From positions 1 through 7,321 of the forward strand of contig CAMAVV010000080.1 of assembly GCA_945861815.1 (NCBI GenBank): a stretch of DNA of 7,321 bases, written 5' to 3'. How positions within the stretch are numbered: position 1 is the first letter of the stretch; every line of letters begins with the position of its first letter. Positions 1-5,438 of this stretch are shown in pieces. This stretch comes from Thermoflexus hugenholtzii JAD2. GTDB taxonomy: Bacteria > Chloroflexota > Dehalococcoidia > SHYB01. A program made the translations under genes and the position numbers. The notes under the pieces were generated by a model that did not search any database, was not told where the DNA came from, and saw nothing but the letters and a program-made list of their open reading frames with translations.

Positions 1-45
1 CTCCCTCCGAAAGGCTTGCTGCTGCTGTGTAAAGGCAAAACGCAT
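1..45 (-). CDS. Acyl-CoA dehydrogenase, N-terminal fragment (runs off the window start)
   Basis: Reading the minus strand from the ATG whose complement is at 43-45 gives MRFAFTQQQQAFRRE, open to the window edge. This matches almost residue for residue the start of the full-length acyl-CoA dehydrogenase at 4209 (MDFRFTPQQQAFRQE): hydrophobic-Phe-Thr, a Gln run, then AFR. That opening is typical of the first helix of acyl-CoA dehydrogenases, flavoproteins that form a 2,3-double bond in acyl-CoA esters. Only 15 codons are visible, so family assignment rests on this short match and on the correctly placed ATG and -10 element. The gene diverges from rpsP. There is no Shine-Dalgarno before the ATG. 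The run of CTG triplets at 17-27 on the plus strand is simply the CAG codons of the Gln run. If correct, the window carries parts of two acyl-CoA dehydrogenase paralogues. Confidence 0.72.
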   Translation of the reverse strand, partial: MRFAFTQQQQAFRRE

Positions 46-53
46 AGCTAAAG

Positions 54-62
54 ATAGTAGCA
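54..62 (-). promoter_or_regulatory. Extended -10 promoter element for the minus-strand acyl-CoA dehydrogenase
   Basis: On the minus strand the sequence reads TGC-TACTAT (complement of 54-62), an extended -10 element with 4 of 6 matches to TATAAT. Its 3' end is 8 bases from the ATG, so transcription would begin at or within a base or two of the start codon, giving a leaderless mRNA. No good -35 hexamer is seen at 16-18 bases. The same TGC-TACT-T pattern precedes the gene at 7140. Confidence 0.45.
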
Positions 63-127
63 GACAGCACTGCGGGGGAAGGCCAATCCTGAGAGTCGCG
101 CCTTGTGAGCTTGGATCTGACTAAACT

Positions 128-152
128 CCACAAAGAGGGTTGCTTTTTGTGG
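128..152. other. Inverted repeat in the divergent intergenic region
   Basis: CCACAAA (128-134) pairs perfectly with TTTGTGG (146-152) around an 11-base loop. It lies between the divergent acyl-CoA dehydrogenase and rpsP promoters. No T-tract follows on either strand, so it is not a clear terminator. It could be an operator or incidental. The rest of 63-214 shows no convincing gene; the only sizeable open frame there (from about 140) has no recognisable protein character. Confidence 0.25.
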
Positions 153-214
153 CGGATTTGGTGACAATACGGCACTGGTGCGCCGGAATCCCGCAAACGG
201 GTTGGCATCTCGGT

Positions 215-243
215 TTGACAAGGGGTAGCCCTAGGGATACAAT
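215..243 (+). promoter_or_regulatory. Sigma70-type promoter of the rpsP operon
   Basis: TTGACA at 215-220 is a perfect -35 consensus. A 17-base spacer separates it from TACAAT at 238-243 (5 of 6 matches). Transcription would start near 249-251, leaving a leader of about 60 bases before the rpsP ATG at 312. This is the best promoter in the window and fits a highly expressed ribosomal protein gene. Confidence 0.82.
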
Positions 244-260
244 TTGTGACTGCCCCCGAA

Positions 261-278
261 GTGGCCTTCTAGGCACAC
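261..278 (+). promoter_or_regulatory. Hairpin in the rpsP 5' leader
   Basis: GTGGCCT (261-267) pairs with AGGC-a-CAC (271-278) around a three-base TCT loop. The stem has 7 pairs with one bulged A at 275. It lies within the predicted leader of the rpsP transcript, about 20 bases before the ribosome binding site. A role in leader-mediated control of S16 is possible but is not shown by the sequence. Confidence 0.3.
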
Positions 279-311
279 TATTTCATTTGCGAAGCAAGAG
301 GTACGTTGTTC

Positions 312-581
312 ATGTTGCGAATGCGACTCCGCCGTGAGGGTGCCCGAATGCAGCCCACCTACCGCATCGTTGTGGCCGATTCGAAGGCCCCCCGCAATGG
401 CGGCTTCATCGAAGTCATCGGCTTTTATAACCCGAGGACGAACCCCTCAACCGTCAAGATCGACCCGGATCGCGCCGCACACTGGCTCAAGATGGGCGCG
501 TCGCCCTCAGAGCCCGTTGTGCGAATCCTCAAGTGGCAGAATATCGCGGGGGCGGTAAAGGCGAATGAAGGAACTCATTGA
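312..581 (+). CDS. rpsP: 30S ribosomal protein S16
   Basis: S16 is a primary-binding protein of the 30S ribosomal subunit that helps assemble the 16S rRNA 5' domain. The 89-residue product has the family's opening (MLRMRLRREGARMQPTYRIV), then VVADSKAPRNG, the conserved IGFYNPRTNP at about residues 36-45, and a C-terminal DRAAHWLKMGASPSEPV segment. The length is normal. An in-frame TTG two codons upstream (306) is less likely: the ATG at 312 gives the standard MLR start and has AAGAGG at 296-301 with a 10-base spacer. The gene leads the block and has its own strong promoter. Its last 17 bases overlap the start of khpA, implying translational coupling. The frequent partners rimM and trmD do not follow. 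Confidence 0.96.
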   Translation: MLRMRLRREGARMQPTYRIVVADSKAPRNGGFIEVIGFYNPRTNPSTVKIDPDRAAHWLKMGASPSEPVVRILKWQNIAGAVKANEGTH

Positions 582-819
582 ATATATTGCCAAGTCGATA
601 ACCGATAAGCCCGACCAGGTTGTTGTGACCGAGTCACAGGAGGAAGGACGCACCGTCCTCCGGCTCGATGTCGCTCCCGAGGACAAGGGTAAGGTTATCG
701 GCCGCCAGGGACGCGTTGTCCAGGCGATGCGCACCCTCCTTCGCGTTGCCGCCGTGAAAAAGGGCACCCGCGCCACCCTCGAGATTCCCTCCGACCGCCC
801 TCCTCCGCCAGAGCAGTAA
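565..819 (+). CDS. khpA: KH-domain RNA-binding protein KhpA (YlqC family)
   Basis: This 84-residue protein is a single type-II-like KH domain of the KhpA/YlqC family, small RNA chaperones that in Gram-positive bacteria pair with KhpB and affect cell division and sRNA stability. The RNA-gripping GxxG loop is seen at residues 46-49 (GRQG) inside GKVIGRQGR, and the N-terminal MKELIEYIAKSITDKPDQV is characteristic. The tail is proline-rich (RPPPPEQ). The ATG at 565 lies inside rpsP and overlaps it by 17 bases in another frame; AAAGG at 557-561 is a modest ribosome binding site. The rpsP-khpA pairing is widely conserved, which supports both the call and the start. Confidence 0.93.
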   Translation: MKELIEYIAKSITDKPDQVVVTESQEEGRTVLRLDVAPEDKGKVIGRQGRVVQAMRTLLRVAAVKKGTRATLEIPSDRPPPPEQ

Positions 820-883
820 AACTCTCGTTCTCGCCGGTTTGTTTCGATCTTTCCCTTTTCCCGCATCTCCACTTTCCCTATGT

Positions 884-895
884 CCGTGCTAAAAT
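884..895 (+). promoter_or_regulatory. Candidate extended -10 promoter of yebC
   Basis: TGC directly precedes TAAAAT (890-895), giving an extended -10 element with 5 of 6 matches to TATAAT. No good -35 is present at 16-18 bases, as is common for extended -10 promoters. Transcription would start near 902, leaving about 21 bases with a GAGGTGAGG ribosome binding site at 907-915 before the ATG at 923. The preceding 820-883 is pyrimidine-rich with no clear terminator. Confidence 0.5.
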
Positions 896-922
896 CCAAC
901 GCACACGAGGTGAGGTTGAGAC

Positions 923-1672
923 ATGGCTGGCCACTCCAAGTGGAAACAGATCAAACGGGCGAAAGGCATCACCGACCAGAAGCGCGGCGCGCTCTTCACC
1001 AAACTTGGGCGTGAAATCACCATCGCGGCCAAGGCCGGCGGCAGCGGCGACCCTGATACCAATTTCCGCCTGCGCATGGCCATCCAAAAGGCGAAGGATG
1101 GCAACATGCCCCTGGATAACATCCAGCGAGCCATCGCCAAAGCCACTGGTCAGGGCGACCAGCAGAGTCTCGTCGAGATCATCTACGAAGGCTATACCCC
1201 TGGCGGCGCAGCCGTCTACGTCCAGGTCTTTACCGATAACAAGAATCGCACAGCCTCCGAAGTGCGCCACGTCTTCACCCACCACGGCGGCGTCCTCGGC
1301 GAATCCGGCTCCGTGGCGTGGCAGTTCTCGAATATGGGCGTCCTCTCCGTCGCTGCGCCCAAGGGCAAGGCCGACGACATCACCCTCGCCGCAATCGACG
1401 CCGGCGCTGAGGATGTGAAGGGTGAAGGCGAGAGTCTTGAGGTCTACACTGCCCCCGATAAGCTGGATGTGGTCCGCAAAAGTCTCGAAGCTACGGGCGC
1501 GAAGATCACTGGTGCGGAATTACAGATGGTGCCGAAGACCACAATGATTTTCGACCGTAGCAACGCCGGCCAGGCTCTTCGCCTTCTCGATGAATTGGAA
1601 GAGTTGGACGACGTGCAAAAGGTCTTCACGAACGCCGACTTCCCTGAAGAGGTCTTGGCAGCTGCCGGCTAA
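923..1672 (+). CDS. yebC: YebC/PmpR/TACO1-family protein
   Basis: The 249-residue product starts with the hallmark MAGHSKWKQIKRAKGITDQKR, continues with the conserved LFTKLGREI segment and NMPLDNIQRAIAKATG (about residues 54-69), and has the mid-protein signature GGAAVYVQVFTDNKNRTASEVRHVFTHHGG. The length is typical. Members were long described as transcriptional regulators; newer work links them and mitochondrial TACO1 to translation, relieving ribosome stalling at proline stretches. It acts in the cytoplasm. A strong GAGGTGAGG at 907-915 sits 7 bases before the ATG. A 38-base gap separates it from ruvC, the usual yebC-ruvC-ruvA arrangement, so the three genes probably share a transcript from the 890-895 element and from rpsP read-through. 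Confidence 0.96.
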   Translation: MAGHSKWKQIKRAKGITDQKRGALFTKLGREITIAAKAGGSGDPDTNFRLRMAIQKAKDGNMPLDNIQRAIAKATGQGDQQSLVEIIYEGYTPGGAAVYVQVFTDNKNRTASEVRHVFTHHGGVLGESGSVAWQFSNMGVLSVAAPKGKADDITLAAIDAGAEDVKGEGESLEVYTAPDKLDVVRKSLEATGAKITGAELQMVPKTTMIFDRSNAGQALRLLDELEELDDVQKVFTNADFPEEVLAAAG

Positions 1673-1710
1673 CGGCTTTCATCAAAGTCTAGCGCCGAGG
1701 TGCGCGCCGC

Positions 1711-2259
1711 ATGCGGGTGTTAGGGATTGACCCAGGAACGATCCGCATGGGCTATGGCATCGTCGAAGAGGATGGGCGCGACCTCAAGCTCATCGACTGC
1801 GGCGTCGTCAACGCGCCGCCAAAGGCCCCCATCGAAGCGCGACTGCTCAAGATATTCCGTGGCCTCCAGCAATTGCTCGACCTCTATCACCCGAACGCCG
1901 TCGCCGTTGAAGAGCCCTTCGTCGTCCAAAGCCCTCGCAAGTCGGCAATGGCCGTCGGTGAAGCGCGCGCTATCGCCCTCCTCGCCGCCGCGCAAAGCGA
2001 TATCCCCGTCTTCCAGTACGGCCCCTCCAAGGTGCGCAGCGTCGTCGCCGATTACGGCGGCAGCGACAAAGAGCAGGTGCGCACGATGGTCTCCCTGCTC
2101 CTCGGCGGCGTCAGCCTTGACGGACATGCCCTTGATGCCTCGGACGCCCTGGCTGTCGCTATCTGCCATCTGCGCCAGGCAGAGGTGAATGCCCTCTTCG
2201 CCGAACACCCTCTCTCTGGTGCGCTGAACCCCAAACCCCGAAGGAGAGCCGCACGATGA
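1711..2259 (+). CDS. ruvC: Crossover junction endodeoxyribonuclease RuvC
   Basis: RuvC is the dimeric Holliday-junction resolvase that nicks two opposing strands during recombinational repair, working with RuvAB. The 182-residue product has the RNase H-like fold motifs in order: MRVLGIDPGT with Asp7, AVAVEEPF with Glu67, and LDASDALAVAICH with Asp142 and Asp145. These four acidic residues match the metal-binding D7/E66/D138/D141 of Escherichia coli RuvC, so it should be active. It is slightly longer than many RuvCs because of a basic tail (NPKPRRRAAR). GAGG at 1697-1700 lies 10 bases before the ATG. Its stop overlaps the ruvA start as ATGA, indicating translational coupling. Confidence 0.96.
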   Translation: MRVLGIDPGTIRMGYGIVEEDGRDLKLIDCGVVNAPPKAPIEARLLKIFRGLQQLLDLYHPNAVAVEEPFVVQSPRKSAMAVGEARAIALLAAAQSDIPVFQYGPSKVRSVVADYGGSDKEQVRTMVSLLLGGVSLDGHALDASDALAVAICHLRQAEVNALFAEHPLSGALNPKPRRRAAR

Positions 2260-2840
2260 TCGCCTCTGTTCAAGGTATCGTGGAAAGCGTCGGCGCCGAT
2301 TTTCTCATCATCAACGTCGGCGGCGTCGGCCTCCAAATCTTCACCTCCTCGGCAACGCTCCAGTCCGTCGGCGGCACCGGCAAGCGGGCGCGCCTGGTGA
2401 CGTATCTCCATGTGAAGGAAGACGGCCTCTCGCTCTTTGGCTTTGCCGCTGACGAAGAGCTGCGACTCTTCAAGATGCTGATAGAAGTCAGCGGCATCGG
2501 GCCCAAGACCGGCTTGAAAATGCTCTCCACGCTGAGCGCCAACGACCTCGTCACCGCCATCGTCAACGGCGACGAAGGGACGTTGACGCGCATACCAGGC
2601 ATCGGGAAAAAGACGGCCGCGCGCGCATGTTTGGAGTTGAAGGCCACTCTTGCCAAGGAATGGTCGCTGCCGCCTGGCGGTAAGCCTGCCATTATGGACG
2701 ACGAGGCTCTCGATGCGCTCATGTCCCTCGGCTATTCCCTCGCTGAGGCGCGCACCGCCTTGGCGGCCGTCCAAGATGGCAAGAAGAAGATCACCGTAGA
2801 AGAGAAAATCCAGCGCGCCCTTCAGCAACTGGGTCGTTAG
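2256..2840 (+). CDS. ruvA: Holliday junction branch migration protein RuvA
   Basis: RuvA forms tetramers that hold the four-way junction flat and load the RuvB motor. The 194-residue protein has the three expected parts: an N-terminal OB-fold domain (MIASVQGIVESVG to about 63) with the acidic pin residues Glu55-Asp56 in VKEDGLSLFGF; two helix-hairpin-helix motifs, VSGIGPKTGLKML (about 78-90) and IPGIGKKTAARACLELK (about 113-129); and a C-terminal RuvB-binding domain from about 147 (DDEALDALMSLGYSLAEA). The ATG overlaps the ruvC stop by 4 bases and has a strong AAGGAG at 2241-2246, nine bases upstream. ruvB, often next in line, is absent here and must be elsewhere if present. Confidence 0.96.
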   Translation: MIASVQGIVESVGADFLIINVGGVGLQIFTSSATLQSVGGTGKRARLVTYLHVKEDGLSLFGFAADEELRLFKMLIEVSGIGPKTGLKMLSTLSANDLVTAIVNGDEGTLTRIPGIGKKTAARACLELKATLAKEWSLPPGGKPAIMDDEALDALMSLGYSLAEARTALAAVQDGKKKITVEEKIQRALQQLGR

Positions 2841-2872
2841 CCGAACTTCACAAACTCTTGGCGGAGGTCAAC

Positions 2873-3151
2873 GTGCCGAAAGCATCTCGCAAGCTCCCGC
2901 GACCTTTCGCCATGCCCTGGGGCAAAGGCGCGATCATTGAAGAGATCCAGGTTATACGCGACCACTGGGAGCCGACGATCCAGCTGATGGAGTACGAGGA
3001 CGGCTCAAAGTCCCTGCGTTTTTGCTTCTACTCCAAGGGCCGCTTCAATCGCAATCCTATGATGCTGGGCGAAGAAGACCTCGACGTGATGGCCGCCGAG
3101 TTGAGGAATGCGCCGAAGATGAAGGCGATGCTGAAGCGACTGGCGAAGTGA
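2873..3151 (+). CDS. Conserved-looking hypothetical protein, 92 residues
   Basis: I do not recognise a named family. From the GTG at 2873 the product is 92 residues, with no signal peptide or membrane segment. Features are a basic Pro-rich start (KASRKLPRPFAMPWGKG), a strand-like middle (EPTIQLMEYEDGSKSLRFCFYSKGRFNRNP) and an acidic-then-basic helical tail (GEEDLDVMAAELRNAPKMKAMLKRLAK). I chose GTG because GGAGG at 2863-2867 lies 5 bases before it; an in-frame TTG at 2858 would add five residues but lacks such a site. It starts 32 bases after ruvA with no terminator between, and its TGA overlaps the ATG of the next gene by one base, so it is probably in the ruv transcript. My impression is that similar small proteins occur in Chloroflexota genomes, but I could not check this. 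Confidence 0.75.
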   Translation: MPKASRKLPRPFAMPWGKGAIIEEIQVIRDHWEPTIQLMEYEDGSKSLRFCFYSKGRFNRNPMMLGEEDLDVMAAELRNAPKMKAMLKRLAK

Positions 3152-3498
3152 TGGAGACCCTGGCCCAACAGGTCCTTGCCGCTATCGACTCCTGGACTGC
3201 GTGCAACGCCAATCTCGTTGTCGAGAAGCTTGGCCCCGCGTGGCGTCGCGTGCGCCTCGGCCCCGATGGAGCGCAAGTCCTCAACTACCGCGCCACCTCT
3301 GCCGCGCACCAAGAGCCCTTCTTAGATAACGTCTCTGAAGTTGAGGTCGCTTCTCTCCGCGCCCAGCTTGGCCGCCCCGCCGACGTCATCTACCCCTATG
3401 GCCGCAGCAACAGCAAAGGCGCACTCATCCGCGTTCGCCATGTGAAAGAACTAGCCGCGATCCGAGACATATTACTGAAAAGGGTGAGCCGTGGATAA
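3151..3498 (+). CDS. Hypothetical protein, 115 residues, coupled to the preceding gene
   Basis: The product is not recognised. The ATG at 3151 forms a TGATG junction with the stop of the previous gene, a typical sign of translational coupling. The frame is open further upstream to 3022, but that part overlaps the previous gene and reads as a shadow. The protein begins METLAQQVLAAIDSWTACNA, a likely helix, followed by a strand-rich stretch (LVVEKLGPAWRRVRLGPDGAQVLNYRA), LRAQLGRPADVIYPYG, and a C-terminal SKGALIRVRHVKELAAIRDILLKRV. It is soluble and mildly basic with no metal-binding clusters. Its GC content (62% in a 60-base sample) matches the housekeeping block, unlike the genes just downstream, so it is probably native to this locus. 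Confidence 0.68.
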   Translation: METLAQQVLAAIDSWTACNANLVVEKLGPAWRRVRLGPDGAQVLNYRATSAAHQEPFLDNVSEVEVASLRAQLGRPADVIYPYGRSNSKGALIRVRHVKELAAIRDILLKRVSRG

Positions 3499-3500
3499 GG

Positions 3501-3540
3501 TAAAATCGTATCGACGAAAATCATTCTTTGATTGTTAAAT
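3501..3540 (+). promoter_or_regulatory. AT-rich promoter region for the low-GC gene pair
   Basis: Two -10-like hexamers are visible: TAAAAT at 3501-3506 and TTAAAT at 3535-3540. Neither has a convincing -35 at 16-18 bases. The second ends 5 bases before the ATG at 3546, so it would give a transcript starting at the start codon. No Shine-Dalgarno precedes that ATG. The choice between the two is open. Confidence 0.35.
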
Positions 3541-3545
3541 GACCC

Positions 3546-3809
3546 ATGCCGATAAGTCGCGAAGAATTCCAGGATGGCAAGATTGACCTAAGTATCCCAA
3601 TACTGACCGTATTGGAATCAGGCAAATTTGAGGCATGGAATGCTGAGGAACTTTACGAACAGCTCCAATCGAGAATGCGGAACAATATTGGCCTTATAGA
3701 AGTGATTGGAGTTCTGGGGAAGCTTGTTGTTGACGGGAAACTGGAGCCGAAAGAGATTAGCGGTAAGACTTATTATAGGTCCACATTTCTTCCAAAAACG
3801 GGGGATTAG
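3546..3809 (+). CDS. Small winged-helix-like hypothetical protein (first of a tandem pair)
   Basis: The 87-residue product is not in a family I can name. Its layout suggests a winged helix: AWNAEELYEQLQSRM (about 30-44) as a helix-turn-helix start, NNIGLIEVIGVLGKLVVDGKLE (46-67) as a recognition-type helix ending in a turn, then the two-stranded wing KEISGKTYYRSTF (69-81). The start MPISREEF parallels MPINRRQF of the next gene, supporting the ATG at 3546 despite the lack of a ribosome binding site. Sampled DNA here is 43-45% GC, well below the flanks, so it may be acquired. It lies two bases upstream of its neighbour and is surely cotranscribed with it. A DNA-binding role is an inference from fold only. 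Confidence 0.7.
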   Translation: MPISREEFQDGKIDLSIPILTVLESGKFEAWNAEELYEQLQSRMRNNIGLIEVIGVLGKLVVDGKLEPKEISGKTYYRSTFLPKTGD

Positions 3810-3811
3810 AT

Positions 3812-4114
3812 ATGCCAATTAACAGAAGGCAATTTGAGCTAGGTATCAATGACGAACTCCAGTTAATCATGGAGGGCGTACAAAAGATTCTTTCCATCAA
3901 CCGAAAGCAAGCTTTTTCTCTCTACGACCTCTTTGCAATCAAAGAACTTAATCTTGATAAAGACAGCTCGCGTGACAGAGATAACCTATTGTATGCTCTC
4001 AAAATCCTTGAAGATCTGTTGGCCGTGGAAACAAGGTTGGTACATAGAACTCCCTACTATGCAACAACAGGTAGGATATATGACCCCACCACCTGGAAAA
4101 TCCTCAGCAGCTAG
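3812..4114 (+). CDS. Small winged-helix-like hypothetical protein (second of a tandem pair)
   Basis: The 100-residue product is not recognised by name. It begins MPINRRQFELGIN, echoing the preceding protein, and shares its plan: a helical segment (AFSLYDLFAIKEL, 34-46), a charged linker (NLDKDSSRDRD), a helix (NLLYALKILEDLLAVE, 58-73) and a wing-like strand pair ending in TPYYATTG (80-87). Both end this core with an aromatic YY pair, so they look like diverged tandem paralogues. It has a short extra tail (YDPTTWKILSS). GGGGGA at 3800-3805 lies 6 bases before the ATG and only 2 bases separate the genes. Counted stretches are 37-42% GC. It is cytoplasmic with no membrane segment. A regulator or a two-gene accessory module are both possible. 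Confidence 0.7.
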   Translation: MPINRRQFELGINDELQLIMEGVQKILSINRKQAFSLYDLFAIKELNLDKDSSRDRDNLLYALKILEDLLAVETRLVHRTPYYATTGRIYDPTTWKILSS

Positions 4115-4163
4115 AGGCGGATCGTACGTTTTCTTTCTCGTAACCTCCCGCGTTCTCCCCTGA

Positions 4164-4192
4164 TTGTTCCTCTCCGGCGCCCTGCCTATAAT
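4164..4192 (+). promoter_or_regulatory. Promoter of the acyl-CoA dehydrogenase
   Basis: A perfect TATAAT at 4187-4192 lies 17 bases after TTGTTC at 4164-4169 (-35, matching the TTG core). Transcription would start near 4199, leaving only about 10 bases before the ATG at 4209, with no Shine-Dalgarno in them. This also argues against the upstream in-frame ATG at 4164, which would lie inside the promoter. Confidence 0.65.
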
Positions 4193-4208
4193 CCTCTCGG
4201 CTACCCCT

Positions 4209-5396
4209 ATGGACTTCCGCTTCACCCCGCAACAACAGGCATTCCGCCAAGAGATACGCGACTGGCTCACGGCCGTCTTGCCCCGCTTCCAGGTGGGGCG
4301 CGACTTCGCAGGCGTCAGCGAGGTCGAGTCCGAGGACACGCGCTATTCCCCAGCCTTCTCCCGAGAGCTTGGCAAAAAGGGCTGGATCGGCCTGGCGTGG
4401 CCCAAGCAGTACGGCGGCCAGGGCCTCGGCTACATCGAGCAGATGATCTTCAGCGAGGAGATGGCCCTCAACAAAGCTCCCTGCGGCTACCATCTTCCCG
4501 CAGAACGCCAGATGGGCCCCAGCATTCTCCAGTTCGGCTCCCCGGAGCAAAAGACCTTCTACATCCCAAAGATCCTCGCCGGCGAAACGGGGTTCGCCAT
4601 CGGCTACACCGAGCCGAACACCGGCTCCGACTTAGCGGGCCTCAAGACCCAGGCGCGGCGCGATGGCGACGACTGGATCGTGAACGGCCAGAAGATGTGG
4701 GCGGGCGGCTCCCATTTCGTCGACTACATCTGGACGGCTGTGCGCACTAACCCCGATGCGCCCAAGCATCGCGGCGTCAGCGTCTTCATCATTCCTCTCA
4801 AGAAGACGCCTGGCTTGAGCATCCGGCCCTTCTACACCATGGCCGGTTCGCGCATGAACGAAGTCTTTTTCGATAACGTGCGCGTTTCCCATGATTCCAT
4901 CGTCGGCGAAGTCGATCGAGGCTGGTACACCGTCGCCCACAACCTGGACTTCGAGCGTTCCGGCATCGAGCGCGTCATACATGGGACGATGCTCTTCAAC
5001 GAAGTTATCGAGCTTGCCCGCGCCACGCGAATCGGCGGACGGCCTGCCCTGGCGAACCCAGTGCTCCGCCACCGCCTCGCTGAAGTTGCGACCGATATCG
5101 CCGTTGGACGCAACCTGTGCTATCGCGTCGCCTGGATGCAGAACAGCGGCCAAATCCCTAACTACCAATCCTCAGTCGGCAAGCTCTATACCAGCGAAGT
5201 GGGCCAGCGCGCCACGAATGTGTATATGCAGGTGCTGGGCCTCATCGCTACCCTGGAGCGAGGCTCCCCCCACGCCGTCATACGCGGCAAAGTGGTGCGC
5301 AAACACCTGGACGCTGTAGCAAACTCCATCCGCGCAGGGACGTCGGAGATTCAGCGGAACATCATCGCCACCCGGGGATTGGGTTTGCCCCGATAA
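4209..5396 (+). CDS. Acyl-CoA dehydrogenase family protein
   Basis: FAD-dependent enzyme expected to introduce the 2,3-double bond into an acyl-CoA and pass electrons to ETF. From the ATG at 4209 it has 395 residues, normal for the family. In order: N-terminal helical domain (MDFRFTPQQQAFRQEIRDWL; GLAWPKQYGG at 61-70), beta domain with YTEPNTGSDLAGLKT (133-147) and WIVNGQKMWAGG (156-167), and C-terminal helical domain ending IRAGTSEIQRNIIATRGLGLPR. The usual catalytic Glu just before the GTSEIQR motif is Ala376 here. A Glu at 249 in DFER lines up with the helix-G base of isovaleryl-CoA and long-chain dehydrogenases (inferred alignment). An in-frame ATG at 4164 would add 15 unconvincing residues within the promoter. 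A paralogue starts at the left edge. Substrate is unknown. Confidence 0.93.
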   Translation: MDFRFTPQQQAFRQEIRDWLTAVLPRFQVGRDFAGVSEVESEDTRYSPAFSRELGKKGWIGLAWPKQYGGQGLGYIEQMIFSEEMALNKAPCGYHLPAERQMGPSILQFGSPEQKTFYIPKILAGETGFAIGYTEPNTGSDLAGLKTQARRDGDDWIVNGQKMWAGGSHFVDYIWTAVRTNPDAPKHRGVSVFIIPLKKTPGLSIRPFYTMAGSRMNEVFFDNVRVSHDSIVGEVDRGWYTVAHNLDFERSGIERVIHGTMLFNEVIELARATRIGGRPALANPVLRHRLAEVATDIAVGRNLCYRVAWMQNSGQIPNYQSSVGKLYTSEVGQRATNVYMQVLGLIATLERGSPHAVIRGKVVRKHLDAVANSIRAGTSEIQRNIIATRGLGLPR

Positions 5397-5438
5397 CCTG
5401 TCATATCGTAGGGACAGGCCTCAGGCCAGCCCTGAAAT
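5397..5438. terminator. Convergent intergenic region with two short hairpins
   Basis: Between the converging acyl-CoA dehydrogenase and CoA-transferase genes there are two small inverted repeats: CCTGTC (5397-5402) with GACAGG (5413-5418), and TCAGG (5421-5425) with CCTGA (5431-5435) around a 5-base loop. Neither is followed by a T-tract on either strand, so they are at best weak bidirectional termination signals. Confidence 0.25.

Noticed and set aside
3..32. Plus-strand frame ending PSERLAAAV then TAA, as if the C-terminus of an upstream gene
   Set aside because: The minus-strand reading of the same bases gives a clear acyl-CoA dehydrogenase N-terminus with a start codon and -10 element, which is far better supported.
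17..69. Long imperfect stem (CTG-rich arm at 17-27 with 58-69, one bulged A) suggesting a structured RNA
   Set aside because: The CTG triplets are the complement of CAG codons in the Gln run of the minus-strand acyl-CoA dehydrogenase, and the other arm is its -10 region. No known RNA family motif was recognised.
140..337. 65-codon plus-strand open frame
   Set aside because: It spans the rpsP promoter and start, has no ribosome binding site, and its translation has no recognisable protein character.
2052..2828. 258-codon minus-strand open frame across ruvC and ruvA
   Set aside because: It is antisense to two clearly conserved genes and reflects GC-rich codon bias; it has no family features.
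3022..3150. Upstream extension of the gene at 3151
   Set aside because: It overlaps the preceding gene in another frame; the TGATG junction at 3149-3153 is the natural start.
4115..4163. T-rich stretch after the low-GC pair as a terminator
   Set aside because: There is a TTTTCTTTCT run but no GC-rich hairpin before it, only a short CGTACG palindrome.
4632..5168. 178-codon minus-strand open frame inside the acyl-CoA dehydrogenase
   Set aside because: Antisense shadow of a strongly supported gene, with no start signals.
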